A DNA stretch of 38,834 bases from Actinomycetes bacterium (lineage in GTDB: Bacteria > Actinomycetota > Actinomycetes > JACCUZ01), in the NCBI GenBank assembly GCA_035489715.1, contig DATHAP010000071.1:1-38834 (forward strand). The letters run 5' to 3'. Below the pieces are notes generated by a model, which did no database searches, had not been told where the DNA came from, and saw nothing but the letters and a program-made list of their open reading frames with translations. Shown here one piece after another: positions 1 through 7,091 of the stretch (its first letter is position 1; each line of letters begins with the position of its first letter). The position numbers were made by a program, and so were the translations under genes.

Positions 1-375
1 CTGCCGGACGGGCTCGGCACCGAAGTCGGCTCCGGCGGCCGCCCGCTGACGCCCGCCCAGGCGCAGCAGCTCGCGCTGGCCCGGATCGTGCTCGCCGACC
101 CGCACACGCTGGTGCTCGACGAGGCGACCTCGCTGATCGACCCGCGATCGGCCCGCCACCTCGAGCGGTCGCTGGGCGCTGTCCTGCACGGGCGGACCGT
201 CGTGGCCATCGCGCACCGGCTGCACACGGCGCACGACGCCGACCGGGTCGCGGTGGTGGAGGACGGCGTGGTCAGCGAGCTCGGGTCGCACCACGAGCTC
301 GTCGAGGCGGGTGGCGCCTATGCCGCCCTGTGGCAGTCGTGGAGCAGCGACGCACCGGCGGTGACGGTCCGGTGA
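1..375 (+). CDS. ABC exporter subunit, ATP-binding domain, C-terminal part (truncated by window edge)
   Basis: The first 124 codons visible are the end of an ABC-transporter nucleotide-binding domain; the reading frame is open from base 1 to TGA at 373-375. Walker B is clear (LVLDEATS), followed by the D-loop and the H-loop (VVAIAHRL), and the tail fits the export-type (ABCB-like) family in which an N-terminal membrane domain is fused to the ATPase. The signature motif is degenerate: where LSGGQ is expected the protein has LTPAQAQQLALAR. Such degenerate signatures are common in one half of heterodimeric exporters, so the partner subunit may lie just outside the window. The substrate cannot be told. 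The stop overlaps the next start by four bases (GTGA), indicating translational coupling to the GNAT gene. Confidence 0.9.
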   Translation: MPDGLGTEVGSGGRPLTPAQAQQLALARIVLADPHTLVLDEATSLIDPRSARHLERSLGAVLHGRTVVAIAHRLHTAHDADRVAVVEDGVVSELGSHHELVEAGGAYAALWQSWSSDAPAVTVR

Positions 376-1244
376 CCGGACCCCACGGAGAAAGTTCCGA
401 CCCGAGGCAATCCGGCGAGCCTCCCCGCTCCGAAGGGACAACGGGCGGGGCCGGCGATCGGAGCAGGGGAGCCGGCTCCGCCTCTCGGCCGGACGACCTC
501 GCGCGCCGGGTCCGGGCGGCGCACGCCGACCTGGCCGAGCGGGAGGGCCGGCTCCGGGAGCGGGGGGGCGGCGGCGCCGTGCAGCTGCCCGGCATCCGGC
601 TGATGTCCAGCGGCCTGCGGGTGCCGCAATGGAACAGCGCGGACGTCACGGCGGACACCGAGGTCGACGCCGTGGACATCGCCGCGGTCCGCCGGTGGTA
701 CGCCGAGCGGGACGTCCCGTGGGGCATCCGGGTCCCCCAGGGCATGGCGTGGCCGTACGGCCGGAAGCTGCTCACCAAGCGCGCCATGGCGCTGGCGACC
801 GCCGACCTGCCCGAGCCGGCCGAGCCCGCGGGCGTGCTGGTCCGGCCGGCCGGCCCCGCCGACCTGGAGGCCTACGCCCGGGTCGACGCCGCCGCGTTCG
901 ACGAGGAGCTCGGCCCGATCACCGACTACGCGCGGCCGATACTCGGCGCCGACGGCTTCCGCCCGGTGCTCGCGACCGCCGGTGGCGAGGCAGCCGGCGT
1001 CGGCTACGGAGCCCTCTCGACCGGCGCCGGCGGGCCCAGCGTCGGCATATTCGGCGTGGGTGTGCTCCCCGAGCACCGGCGGCGAGGCATCGGCGCCGCG
1101 CTGACCGGCCACCTGGTCCGCTGGGCCCGCGACGAGGGGGCCGACCTGGCCTGGCTCAACCCCGACGATGACCGCGCGGCCCGGCTCTACGCCCGGCTGG
1201 GCTTCCGCGAGGTGCCCGGCTTCGACGTCTACGTCGACGCCTGA
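372..1244 (+). CDS. GNAT-family N-acetyltransferase with N-terminal extension
   Basis: A 290-aa protein if it starts at GTG 372, which overlaps the ABC stop as GTGA. An in-frame start at 330 exists but lies inside the upstream gene. The C-terminal half is a GNAT fold, starting near VLVRPAGPADLEAY, with the acetyl-CoA loop in GVGVLPEHRRRGIGAAL and the usual ending ARLYARLGF. The N-terminal half (MSSGLRVPQWNSADV, then a WYAERDVPWGIRVP stretch) looks like the degraded GNAT-like N domain seen in some two-domain actinobacterial acetyltransferases. Substrate unknown. The first 35 or so residues are low complexity, so a later start is possible. The gene converges on the SDR remnant, and the two overlap by 16 bp at their ends. 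Confidence 0.75.
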   Translation: MTGPHGESSDPRQSGEPPRSEGTTGGAGDRSRGAGSASRPDDLARRVRAAHADLAEREGRLRERGGGGAVQLPGIRLMSSGLRVPQWNSADVTADTEVDAVDIAAVRRWYAERDVPWGIRVPQGMAWPYGRKLLTKRAMALATADLPEPAEPAGVLVRPAGPADLEAYARVDAAAFDEELGPITDYARPILGADGFRPVLATAGGEAAGVGYGALSTGAGGPSVGIFGVGVLPEHRRRGIGAALTGHLVRWARDEGADLAWLNPDDDRAARLYARLGFREVPGFDVYVDA

Positions 1245-1432
1245 CCCGGGGCGGCCCACGCCGGCTGCAGCTGCACGTACCGGGCGGTGAGGACGACGCG
1301 CGCGCCGTGCCTGGCCAGCTCGACCGCCGTCGCCTCGCCGAGCCCGGAGGCCGCGCCGGTCACGACGGCCCGGACGCCGGTGAGGTCGGGGATGTCGTCG
1401 GCGGTCCACCCGGGCACGATCGAGACGGTCAT
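1229..1432 (-). pseudogene. Truncated short-chain dehydrogenase/reductase (N-terminal remnant)
   Basis: This 67-codon frame begins with a normal SDR N terminus: a short lead, then GVRAVVTGAASGLGEA with the TGxxxGxG cofactor-binding motif, then helix and strand to ARVVLTAR. After about 50 residues the similarity stops and a short unrelated tail (YVQLQPAWAAPGQAST) runs to a stop. SDR enzymes are about 250-320 aa, so roughly 200 residues including the YxxxK active site are missing. The start codon overlaps the stop of the upstream GNAT gene as ATGA, the arrangement expected of an intact coupled gene. The 3' part was therefore probably lost by a deletion. The remnant cannot be catalytically active. 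Confidence 0.7.
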
Positions 1433-1950
1433 GCCGGCCCTCCTACCCGGCCGCCCCGTCGCGACCCTCCTGGCGCCGGCTCGAGCACCAGCTCCAGCTC
1501 CAGCTCGTGCGCGATCGGCACACCGGCCACGTCGTGCAGCGGGATCGACGGCTTGACCCGCCGCGACTCGGCGACCCCGCCGCGCCGGAACGCGCACAGG
1601 TCCAGCCCGTTGCGCTGGTAGAAGGCGAGGGCGCGGACGTTGTCGTTCGTGGTGCACAGCCAGAGCCGGCGGCAGCCCTGCGCCAGGGCGTCGTCGACGC
1701 ACCGGGCGAGCAGGGCGCTGCCCACGCCGCGGCCCTCGACCCGGGTGGAGATCGCGACGACCTCGTAGTCGTCGTCGCGGACCGCGACCAGAGCCAGCCC
1801 GACCTCCGCACCGTCGAGCCGGGCGACGAAGCCGGGCAGGCCCGTGACGTCCACGGCCTCGCCGCGCCGGGCCACCACGAGGGAGCCCCACGCCTCGGTC
1901 ATGAGGTCACGGACCAGCGCGCCGTCCGCGCCGCCCACTCGCCGGAGCAT
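1429..1950 (-). CDS. GNAT-family N-acetyltransferase
   Basis: A 173-aa protein from ATG 1950; a GTG five codons upstream at 1965 is an alternative start. It has the single-domain GNAT layout: beta strands ending in VGLALVAVRDDDYEVVAIST, the acetyl-CoA-binding loop RVEGRGVGSALLARCVDDAL, and the FYQRNGLDLCAFRRG stretch near the C terminus. Spacing is typical for free-standing GNATs of about 150-175 aa, but the substrate cannot be inferred. It lies 30 bp downstream of the GMC oxidoreductase on the same strand and is coupled by a 4-base overlap to the SDR remnant. The last 25 residues are Arg/Gly-rich and probably disordered. Confidence 0.8.
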   Translation of the reverse strand: MLRRVGGADGALVRDLMTEAWGSLVVARRGEAVDVTGLPGFVARLDGAEVGLALVAVRDDDYEVVAISTRVEGRGVGSALLARCVDDALAQGCRRLWLCTTNDNVRALAFYQRNGLDLCAFRRGGVAESRRVKPSIPLHDVAGVPIAHELELELVLEPAPGGSRRGGRVGGPA

Positions 1951-1979
1951 CGGGTCGCTGCGCACCCGACCAGGATGGC

Positions 1980-3644
1980 TCAGCGGACGGCCGGCTGCGC
2001 CGCGGCGACCGGCGGGACCGGCGCGTAGGGCGCGCCCACCGGCGGCCGGGGGTCGGGCTCGCCGCGGACCGGCCAGAAGGCCATCGCCCGCTCGGCCTGC
2101 GCGGTGATGGTGAGCGACGGGTTGGCGCCCACGTTGGCCGACACCGTCGACCCGTCGGCGACGTGCAGGCCGGGATGGCCGAACACCCGGTGCCAGCCGT
2201 CGACGACCCCGTGCTCGGCGTCGGTCCCGATCGTGACGCCGCCGAGGAAGTGCGCCGTCACCGGCGAGCCGGTGAGGTCCAGCCAGCTGCCGCCGGGCTC
2301 GCCGCCCATCACGGCAGCCATCCGCCGGACGGCCTCGTTGCCGGCCGGAATCCAGGTCGGGCTGGGCTCGCCGTGCCCGTGCCGGCTGGTGAGCCGCCAG
2401 CCCAGGAGCCCGCGGCGGCCGGAGACGACCAGGCTGTTGTCCAGCGACTGCATGACGAGCGCGATCACGGTCCGCTGCGACCACCCGCGCACCCACACCG
2501 TGCGCGCGGCGCGCGCCGGGTGGCGGGCCAGCTCGGTGAGCCAGGTCAGCGCCCGCGGACGGGGTCCGCCCCCCTCGGTGAGCACCGTCGAGAGCAGGCC
2601 CATCAGGTTGGACCCGGCGCCGTAGCGCACCGGCTCGACGTGCGTCTCGGGCTCCGGCCGGAACGACGACGTGATCGCCACGCCCGAGCTGTAGTCGACC
2701 CGGCCGCGGCGGCGGGTCGTCGCCCCGAGCAGCGACTCGGAGTTGGTGCGGGTCAGCTCGCCCAGCCGTGGCGAGAGGTTGCGCAGCCGCCCGGTGTCGC
2801 GCATCCGGTGCAGCAGCCGCTGCGTCCCGTAGGTCCCCGCCGCCAGCACCACCTGGCCGGCGGTCACCGTGCGCGCGGTCCGCCGGGCCCGCCACGCGCC
2901 CGTCCGCACCGTGTCGACGGCCCAGCCGTCGGCCAGCGGCCGCAGCGCGGTCACCGTGGTCAGTGGCAGCACCTCGGCGCCGGCGCGCTCGGCCAGCCAC
3001 AGGTAGTTCTTGGGCAGGGTGTTCTTGGCGCCGTACCGGCATCCCGTCATGCACGACCCGCACTGCAGGCACCCGGTGCGCTCGGGGCCGGCACCACCGA
3101 AGAAGGGGTCGGGGCTGCGCACGCCCGGTCCCTCGCCGAAGAACACGCCGACCGGCGTCAGGCGAAAGGTGTCACCGACGCCCATCTGCTGCGCCACCTG
3201 GCGGACGACCTCGTCGCTCGGGGTGACCGTCGGGTTGGTGACCACACCGAGCATCCGGCGCGCGGTCTCGAGGTGCGGCGCCAGCTCGGCCCGCCAGTCG
3301 GCCACCTCGCGCCACTGGGGGTCGTCGTAGAACGCGTCGTCGGGCGGGTAGAGCGTGTTGGCGTAGACCAGCGAGCCGCCACCCACGCCGGCGCCGGCCA
3401 GCACCGTGACGTCCGGCAGCCGGTGGATCCGCTGGATGCCGAAGCAGCCGAGGCGCGGCGCCCAGAGGAACTTCCGCACGTCCCACGACGTCCGGGCGAA
3501 CTCGTCGTCGGCGAAGCGCCGCCCGGCCTCGAGCACCGCGACCCGGTAGCCCTTGTCCGAGAGCCGCAGCGCGGTCACCGACCCGCCGAACCCGGACCCG
3601 ACCACGATGACGTCGTAGTCGTGGGTGCCGGGGTCGGTGGTCAC
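1980..3644 (-). CDS. GMC-family FAD-dependent oxidoreductase (ChoD / cholesterol-oxidase-like)
   Basis: A 554-aa FAD enzyme starting at GTG 3644, which overlaps the upstream dehydrogenase stop as GTGA. The dinucleotide-binding motif is at residues 12-21 (VIVVGSGFGG), followed by the LEAGRRF end of the second strand. Near the middle lies a cysteine cluster, CLQCGSCMTGC, followed by RYGAKNTLPKNY. This cluster is typical of the actinobacterial ChoD-like subgroup rather than of secreted cholesterol oxidases. The C-terminal GMC domain has GLHVADGSTVSANVGANPS. There is no signal peptide, so it is cytosolic. In M. tuberculosis the homologous choD lies next to guaB3; here the gene is about 8 kb away. 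A sterol or other alcohol substrate is plausible but unproven. It is co-transcribed with the GabD2-like aldehyde dehydrogenase, which could oxidise an aldehyde product. Confidence 0.85.
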   Translation of the reverse strand: MTTDPGTHDYDVIVVGSGFGGSVTALRLSDKGYRVAVLEAGRRFADDEFARTSWDVRKFLWAPRLGCFGIQRIHRLPDVTVLAGAGVGGGSLVYANTLYPPDDAFYDDPQWREVADWRAELAPHLETARRMLGVVTNPTVTPSDEVVRQVAQQMGVGDTFRLTPVGVFFGEGPGVRSPDPFFGGAGPERTGCLQCGSCMTGCRYGAKNTLPKNYLWLAERAGAEVLPLTTVTALRPLADGWAVDTVRTGAWRARRTARTVTAGQVVLAAGTYGTQRLLHRMRDTGRLRNLSPRLGELTRTNSESLLGATTRRRGRVDYSSGVAITSSFRPEPETHVEPVRYGAGSNLMGLLSTVLTEGGGPRPRALTWLTELARHPARAARTVWVRGWSQRTVIALVMQSLDNSLVVSGRRGLLGWRLTSRHGHGEPSPTWIPAGNEAVRRMAAVMGGEPGGSWLDLTGSPVTAHFLGGVTIGTDAEHGVVDGWHRVFGHPGLHVADGSTVSANVGANPSLTITAQAERAMAFWPVRGEPDPRPPVGAPYAPVPPVAAAQPAVR

Positions 3645-5179
3645 GGCCGGCCGACCGCCTTGAGCACCCGCAGCGCGGCGGTGAAGCCTCGCGCCCACGT
3701 CTCGAAGGGGATCCGGTCCGGCGGCGCAAAGGGCACCAGGTGCTGCACGGCGACGGTCTGCGGCTCGGTGTACTTCAGCAGGCCTTCTCGGCCGTGCCGC
3801 CGGCCGAGGCCGGAATCCTTGCGGCCGCCCATGGGCGCCGCGGTGGCGCCCCACGCCGCACCGTAGGTCTCGTTGACCGACACCGTGCCGGTCTCGATCC
3901 GCGAGGCCACCCGACGACCGCGGAAGACGTCGCGGGTCCACACGGAGGCGTGCAGGCCGTACGTCGAGTCGTTGGCCAGCCGGACCGCCTCGTGCTCGTC
4001 GGCCACGGCCCGGACCGCGACGACCGGGCCGAAGGTCTCAGCCCGGCAGAGCGCCATGTCCTCGGTGACCCCGGCGAGCACGGTCGGCTCGTAGAAGAGC
4101 GGCCCGATGTCTGGGCGCGGCCGGCCCCCGGCGAGCACGGTGGCCCCGTTGGCCACGGCGTCGTCGACGTGCGCGGCCACCCGGTCCAGCTGGGCCTGCG
4201 AGAGCAGCGACCCGACGTCGACCGAGTAGTCGAAGGCGGTGCCCAGCCGGGCGGTGCGCACCCGGGCGAGGAACCGGTCGAGGAAGCCGTCGTGGACCGG
4301 CTCGGCGACGTACAACCGCTCCGGCGACACGCAGAGCTGACCCGCTCCGGTGAAGCAGTCGCGCACCGCGGCCTCGGCCGCCCGGTCCAGGTCGGCGTCC
4401 TCGAGGACGAGCATCGGGTTCTTGCCGCCGAGCTCGAGCGAGCAGCCCACCAGGCGCCGGCCGCAGCGCTCGGCGACCTCCCGCCCGACCCGGGTCGACC
4501 CGGTGAAGCAGACGAAGTCGCCGCGGTCGACCACCGCGGCCCCGACCGTCGGCCCGTCACCGAGCACGACCTGCCACAGGTCCGGGGGCAGCCCGGCCTC
4601 GACGGCGAGCGCCCGCACCCACAGCGCGGTCAGCGCGGTCTGGGTGTCGGGCTTGTGCACGACGGCGTTACCGGCGACGAAGGCCGGGAGCGCGTCGGAC
4701 GCGGCGAGGGTCAGCGGATAGTTCCACGGCGAGACGATGCCGACGACGCCCTTGGGGTGGCGCAGCTCGTGCACCTGCGAGAGCACCGGCACCAGACCGG
4801 CCCGCCTGGCCGGCCGCAGCTCGCGTGCGGCCGTGCGGGCGTAGTAGCGCGCGTTGAGCGCGACGTCGACGACCTCCTCGAACGCGTGCCGGCGAGCCTT
4901 GCCGCTCTCGGTCTGCACGAGGTCGAGCACCTCGTCCTGGCGGGCGAGCACCAGGTCGTGCAGCCCGAGCAGCACGCGGGCCCGCTCGGCGACCGGCCGG
5001 GCCGCCCACGCGCGCTGCGCCTCGCGAGCGCTGGCGAAGGCGGTGTCGACGTCGGTCTCCGTCGAGACCGGCAGCTGCGCCACCTCGGTGCCGTCGAAGG
5101 GGGCCCGCGTGGTCACCGTCTCGCCGGAGGTGGACACCACGGCGCCTACCAGCCCGGTGTGCTCGGCCTGGACTGTCAT
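3641..5179 (-). CDS. gabD2: Succinate-semialdehyde dehydrogenase (NADP+), GabD2-like
   Basis: A 512-aa aldehyde dehydrogenase with all catalytic parts: Asn153 in SPWNYP, the cofactor-binding FTGSTRVGREVAE, general-base Glu249 in SLELGGKNP, and nucleophile Cys283 in GAGQLCVSPERLY. The long matching stretches (DIGPLFYEPTVL, GRRHGREGLLKYTEPQT) place it with mycobacterial GabD2, which oxidises succinate semialdehyde to succinate with NADP+. Exact substrate in this host is inferred. ATG 5179 is the start. A perfect 6-bp inverted repeat lies 10 nt upstream and probably holds an operator. The gene is translationally coupled to the GMC oxidoreductase, so the pair may handle an alcohol-to-aldehyde-to-acid sequence. 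Confidence 0.85.
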   Translation of the reverse strand: MTVQAEHTGLVGAVVSTSGETVTTRAPFDGTEVAQLPVSTETDVDTAFASAREAQRAWAARPVAERARVLLGLHDLVLARQDEVLDLVQTESGKARRHAFEEVVDVALNARYYARTAARELRPARRAGLVPVLSQVHELRHPKGVVGIVSPWNYPLTLAASDALPAFVAGNAVVHKPDTQTALTALWVRALAVEAGLPPDLWQVVLGDGPTVGAAVVDRGDFVCFTGSTRVGREVAERCGRRLVGCSLELGGKNPMLVLEDADLDRAAEAAVRDCFTGAGQLCVSPERLYVAEPVHDGFLDRFLARVRTARLGTAFDYSVDVGSLLSQAQLDRVAAHVDDAVANGATVLAGGRPRPDIGPLFYEPTVLAGVTEDMALCRAETFGPVVAVRAVADEHEAVRLANDSTYGLHASVWTRDVFRGRRVASRIETGTVSVNETYGAAWGATAAPMGGRKDSGLGRRHGREGLLKYTEPQTVAVQHLVPFAPPDRIPFETWARGFTAALRVLKAVGRP

Positions 5180-5189
5180 GAGCGTCAGG

Positions 5190-5203
5190 TTACTCGTGAG
5201 TAA
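5190..5203. promoter_or_regulatory. Candidate TetR-type operator upstream of gabD2-like gene
   Basis: The sequence TTACTCGTGAGTAA is a 6+6 inverted repeat (TTACTC / GAGTAA) around a 2-bp centre. It lies 10 nt before ATG 5179 on the minus strand, in an AT-richer island of an otherwise GC-rich stretch. Short palindromes of this shape overlapping a start region are typical TetR/GntR-family operators in actinobacteria. No TetR or GntR gene lies beside it, so the regulator would be encoded elsewhere. Confidence 0.5.
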
Positions 5204-5277
5204 TGATCGCCGACAGGGCGTCCGGGCGATGAGTCGGTGCCGACCACGACCGGCAGCGTGATGCTCCGCTACCGGCG

Positions 5278-5305
5278 GGCCTGACCCACCGCGGCCTGAC
5301 CCACC
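5278..5305. repeat. Two 13-bp direct repeats upstream of the LuxR-type gene
   Basis: GGCCTGACCCACC occurs at 5278-5290 and again at 5293-5305, a 15-bp period. The repeats end 18 bp before the TTG start of the LuxR-type regulator, in the 144-bp region shared with the divergent gabD2-like gene. They could be tandem activator sites, or a slip duplication without function. Confidence 0.4.
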
Positions 5306-5323
5306 CCGGGTGAGGTTGCCCGG

Positions 5324-6997
5324 TTGACGGTGCCCCGGCCCGGGCGGATCCTCCGGGAGGTGACCGCCACGACTGAGGGCGCTCTGGACCGCGGCCGGGC
5401 AGCCGTCCGGGCCCGGGCATGGGCCACCGCGGCCGACGCGTTCGTGGACGCGTCCGCCAGCTCACCGCTCGACCCGGCCGACCTGGAGCTGCTGGCCACC
5501 GCCGCCTACCTGGCTGGCCGGGGCGACCTGAGCACCGCGGCCTGGGAGGACGCGCACCGCGAGCACCTCCGCCGGGGCGATCCGGCACGGGCGGCGCGCT
5601 GCGGGTTCTGGCTGTCGATGGCGCTCCTGCTGGGCGGCGAGTACGCCCGCGGCAGCGGCTGGGTGGCGCGGGCCAAGCGGCTGGTCACCGAGGCCGCCGT
5701 CGACTGCCCCGAGCGCGGCTTCCTGATGCTTCCGACCGCGCTGGCCACCATGTTCGACGGCGGCGCAGCAGCGGCGTACGCCATCTTCGAGCAGGCCGCC
5801 GAGATCGGCGAGCGGTTCGCCGAGGCCGACCTGGTCGCGCTGGCCCGGCACGGGCAGGGTCAGGCCCTGGTGCGCGGCGGCGACCGGACCGGCGGCCTGG
5901 CCCTGCTGGACGAGGTGCTCGCGTCGGTCTCCGCCGGAGAGGTCGGCCCGATCGCCGGCGGGATCATCTACTGCGCGGTCATCGAGACCTGCCACGAGGT
6001 CTTCGACCTGCGCCGGGTCCGCGAGTGGACCGCCGCTCTGAGCCGTTGGTGCGAGTCGCAGCCGGAGCTGGTCCCCTACCGGGGGCAGTGCCTGGTGCAC
6101 CGGTCCGAGGTGCTGCAGCTGACCGGCGAGTGGCCGGCGGCCGTGCGCGAGGCGAAGCTCGCTTGCGAGCGGCTCTCCGCGCCGGCGCATCCCGCGCTGG
6201 GCATGGCGATGTACCAGCTCGGCGAGCTGCACCGGCTGTGCGGGCGGGTCGACGAGTCGGAGGCGGCGTACGCCGGTGCGAGCGCCTGCGGCCACTACCC
6301 GCAGCCGGGGCTGGCCCTGCTGCGGCTCGGCCAGGGACGGGTCGACGCAGCGGTCACCGCCGTCCGCAGCGCCGCGGCCGAGACGGCCGAACCGCTGGCC
6401 CGGGCACGGATCCTTCGGGCGTACGTCGAGATCGTGCTCGCCGCCGGCGACGTCACCGACGCGCACCACGCCGCCGAGGAGCTGGCCGCCACCGCCGCCG
6501 AGCTCGGGTCGCCCACCCTGCGGGCGGTCGCTGCGCACGCGACCGGCTCGGTGCGGCTGGCCGACGACGAGCCGGCTGCCGCGCTGGAGTCGCTGCACAC
6601 GGCCGCCGAGGAGTGGCAGGCCCTGGCGGCCCGCTACGACGGGGCACGCACCCAGCTCCTGATCGGGCTGGCCCGCCGGCAGCTCGGCGACGAGGACGCC
6701 GCCCGGCTCGACCTGGCCGGCGCCCGCACGAGCCTGGTCGCCCTGGGGGCGGTCGTGGACGTCGCCGAGCTGGACCGGGTCGCCGGGACTGCAGGACCGG
6801 TCGCCGGGGGGCTGAGCCCGCGGGAGATGCAGGTGCTGCGGCTCGTGGCGACCGGCCGGACCAACGTGGCGATCGCCGCCGACCTCGTGCTCAGCGAGCG
6901 CACGGTCGACCGCCACGTCAGCAACATCCTGGCCAAGCTCGAGCTGCCGTCGCGGTCGGCGGCAACCGCATGGGCCTACGAGCACCACCTGGTCTGA
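5324..6997 (+). CDS. LuxR-type transcriptional regulator with TPR-like sensor region, no ATPase domain
   Basis: A 557-aa protein whose last 60 residues form a LuxR/FixJ-type helix-turn-helix (LSPREMQVLRLVATGRT, then LVLSERTVDRHVSNILAKL). The preceding 480 residues are Ala/Leu-rich repeated helical pairs resembling tetratricopeptide repeats, with no Walker A or B. It is thus not a full LAL/MalT regulator but the shorter TPR-LuxR type that senses an unknown partner. The TTG start at 5324 has a GAGG 8 nt upstream; GTG 5330 or 5360 are alternatives. It is followed on the same strand by the flavin monooxygenase, a pairing that suggests the regulator controls that enzyme. It is divergent from the gabD2-like gene. 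Confidence 0.8.
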   Translation: MTVPRPGRILREVTATTEGALDRGRAAVRARAWATAADAFVDASASSPLDPADLELLATAAYLAGRGDLSTAAWEDAHREHLRRGDPARAARCGFWLSMALLLGGEYARGSGWVARAKRLVTEAAVDCPERGFLMLPTALATMFDGGAAAAYAIFEQAAEIGERFAEADLVALARHGQGQALVRGGDRTGGLALLDEVLASVSAGEVGPIAGGIIYCAVIETCHEVFDLRRVREWTAALSRWCESQPELVPYRGQCLVHRSEVLQLTGEWPAAVREAKLACERLSAPAHPALGMAMYQLGELHRLCGRVDESEAAYAGASACGHYPQPGLALLRLGQGRVDAAVTAVRSAAAETAEPLARARILRAYVEIVLAAGDVTDAHHAAEELAATAAELGSPTLRAVAAHATGSVRLADDEPAAALESLHTAAEEWQALAARYDGARTQLLIGLARRQLGDEDAARLDLAGARTSLVALGAVVDVAELDRVAGTAGPVAGGLSPREMQVLRLVATGRTNVAIAADLVLSERTVDRHVSNILAKLELPSRSAATAWAYEHHLV

Positions 6998-7012
6998 GCC
7001 AACCCGGTGCGC

Positions 7013-7047
7013 GCACCCACCCATCGCTGTCGTCGGCGGTTGGGTGC
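7013..7047 (+). terminator. Candidate terminator after the LuxR-type gene
   Basis: A 10-bp stem with one mismatch (GCACCCACCC at 7013-7022 against GGTTGGGTGC at 7038-7047) is followed by TTT. It begins 15 bp after the LuxR-type stop and sits before the leaderless promoter of the next gene. If real, it separates the two transcripts. Confidence 0.45.
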
Positions 7048-7078
7048 TTTCACCGAAGCCGCCGGGCCCGCACCCGCC

Positions 7079-7084
7079 TAGCGT
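7079..7084 (+). promoter_or_regulatory. -10 element of a leaderless promoter for the flavin monooxygenase gene
   Basis: TAGCGT ends 7 nt before ATG 7092, the spacing at which transcription would start on the A of the start codon. A nearly identical block (CTAGCGTCCC, then GGGC before the start) precedes the DUF1707 gene at 11085-11099. No convincing -35 is seen. Confidence 0.5.
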
Positions 7085-7091
7085 CCCGGGC

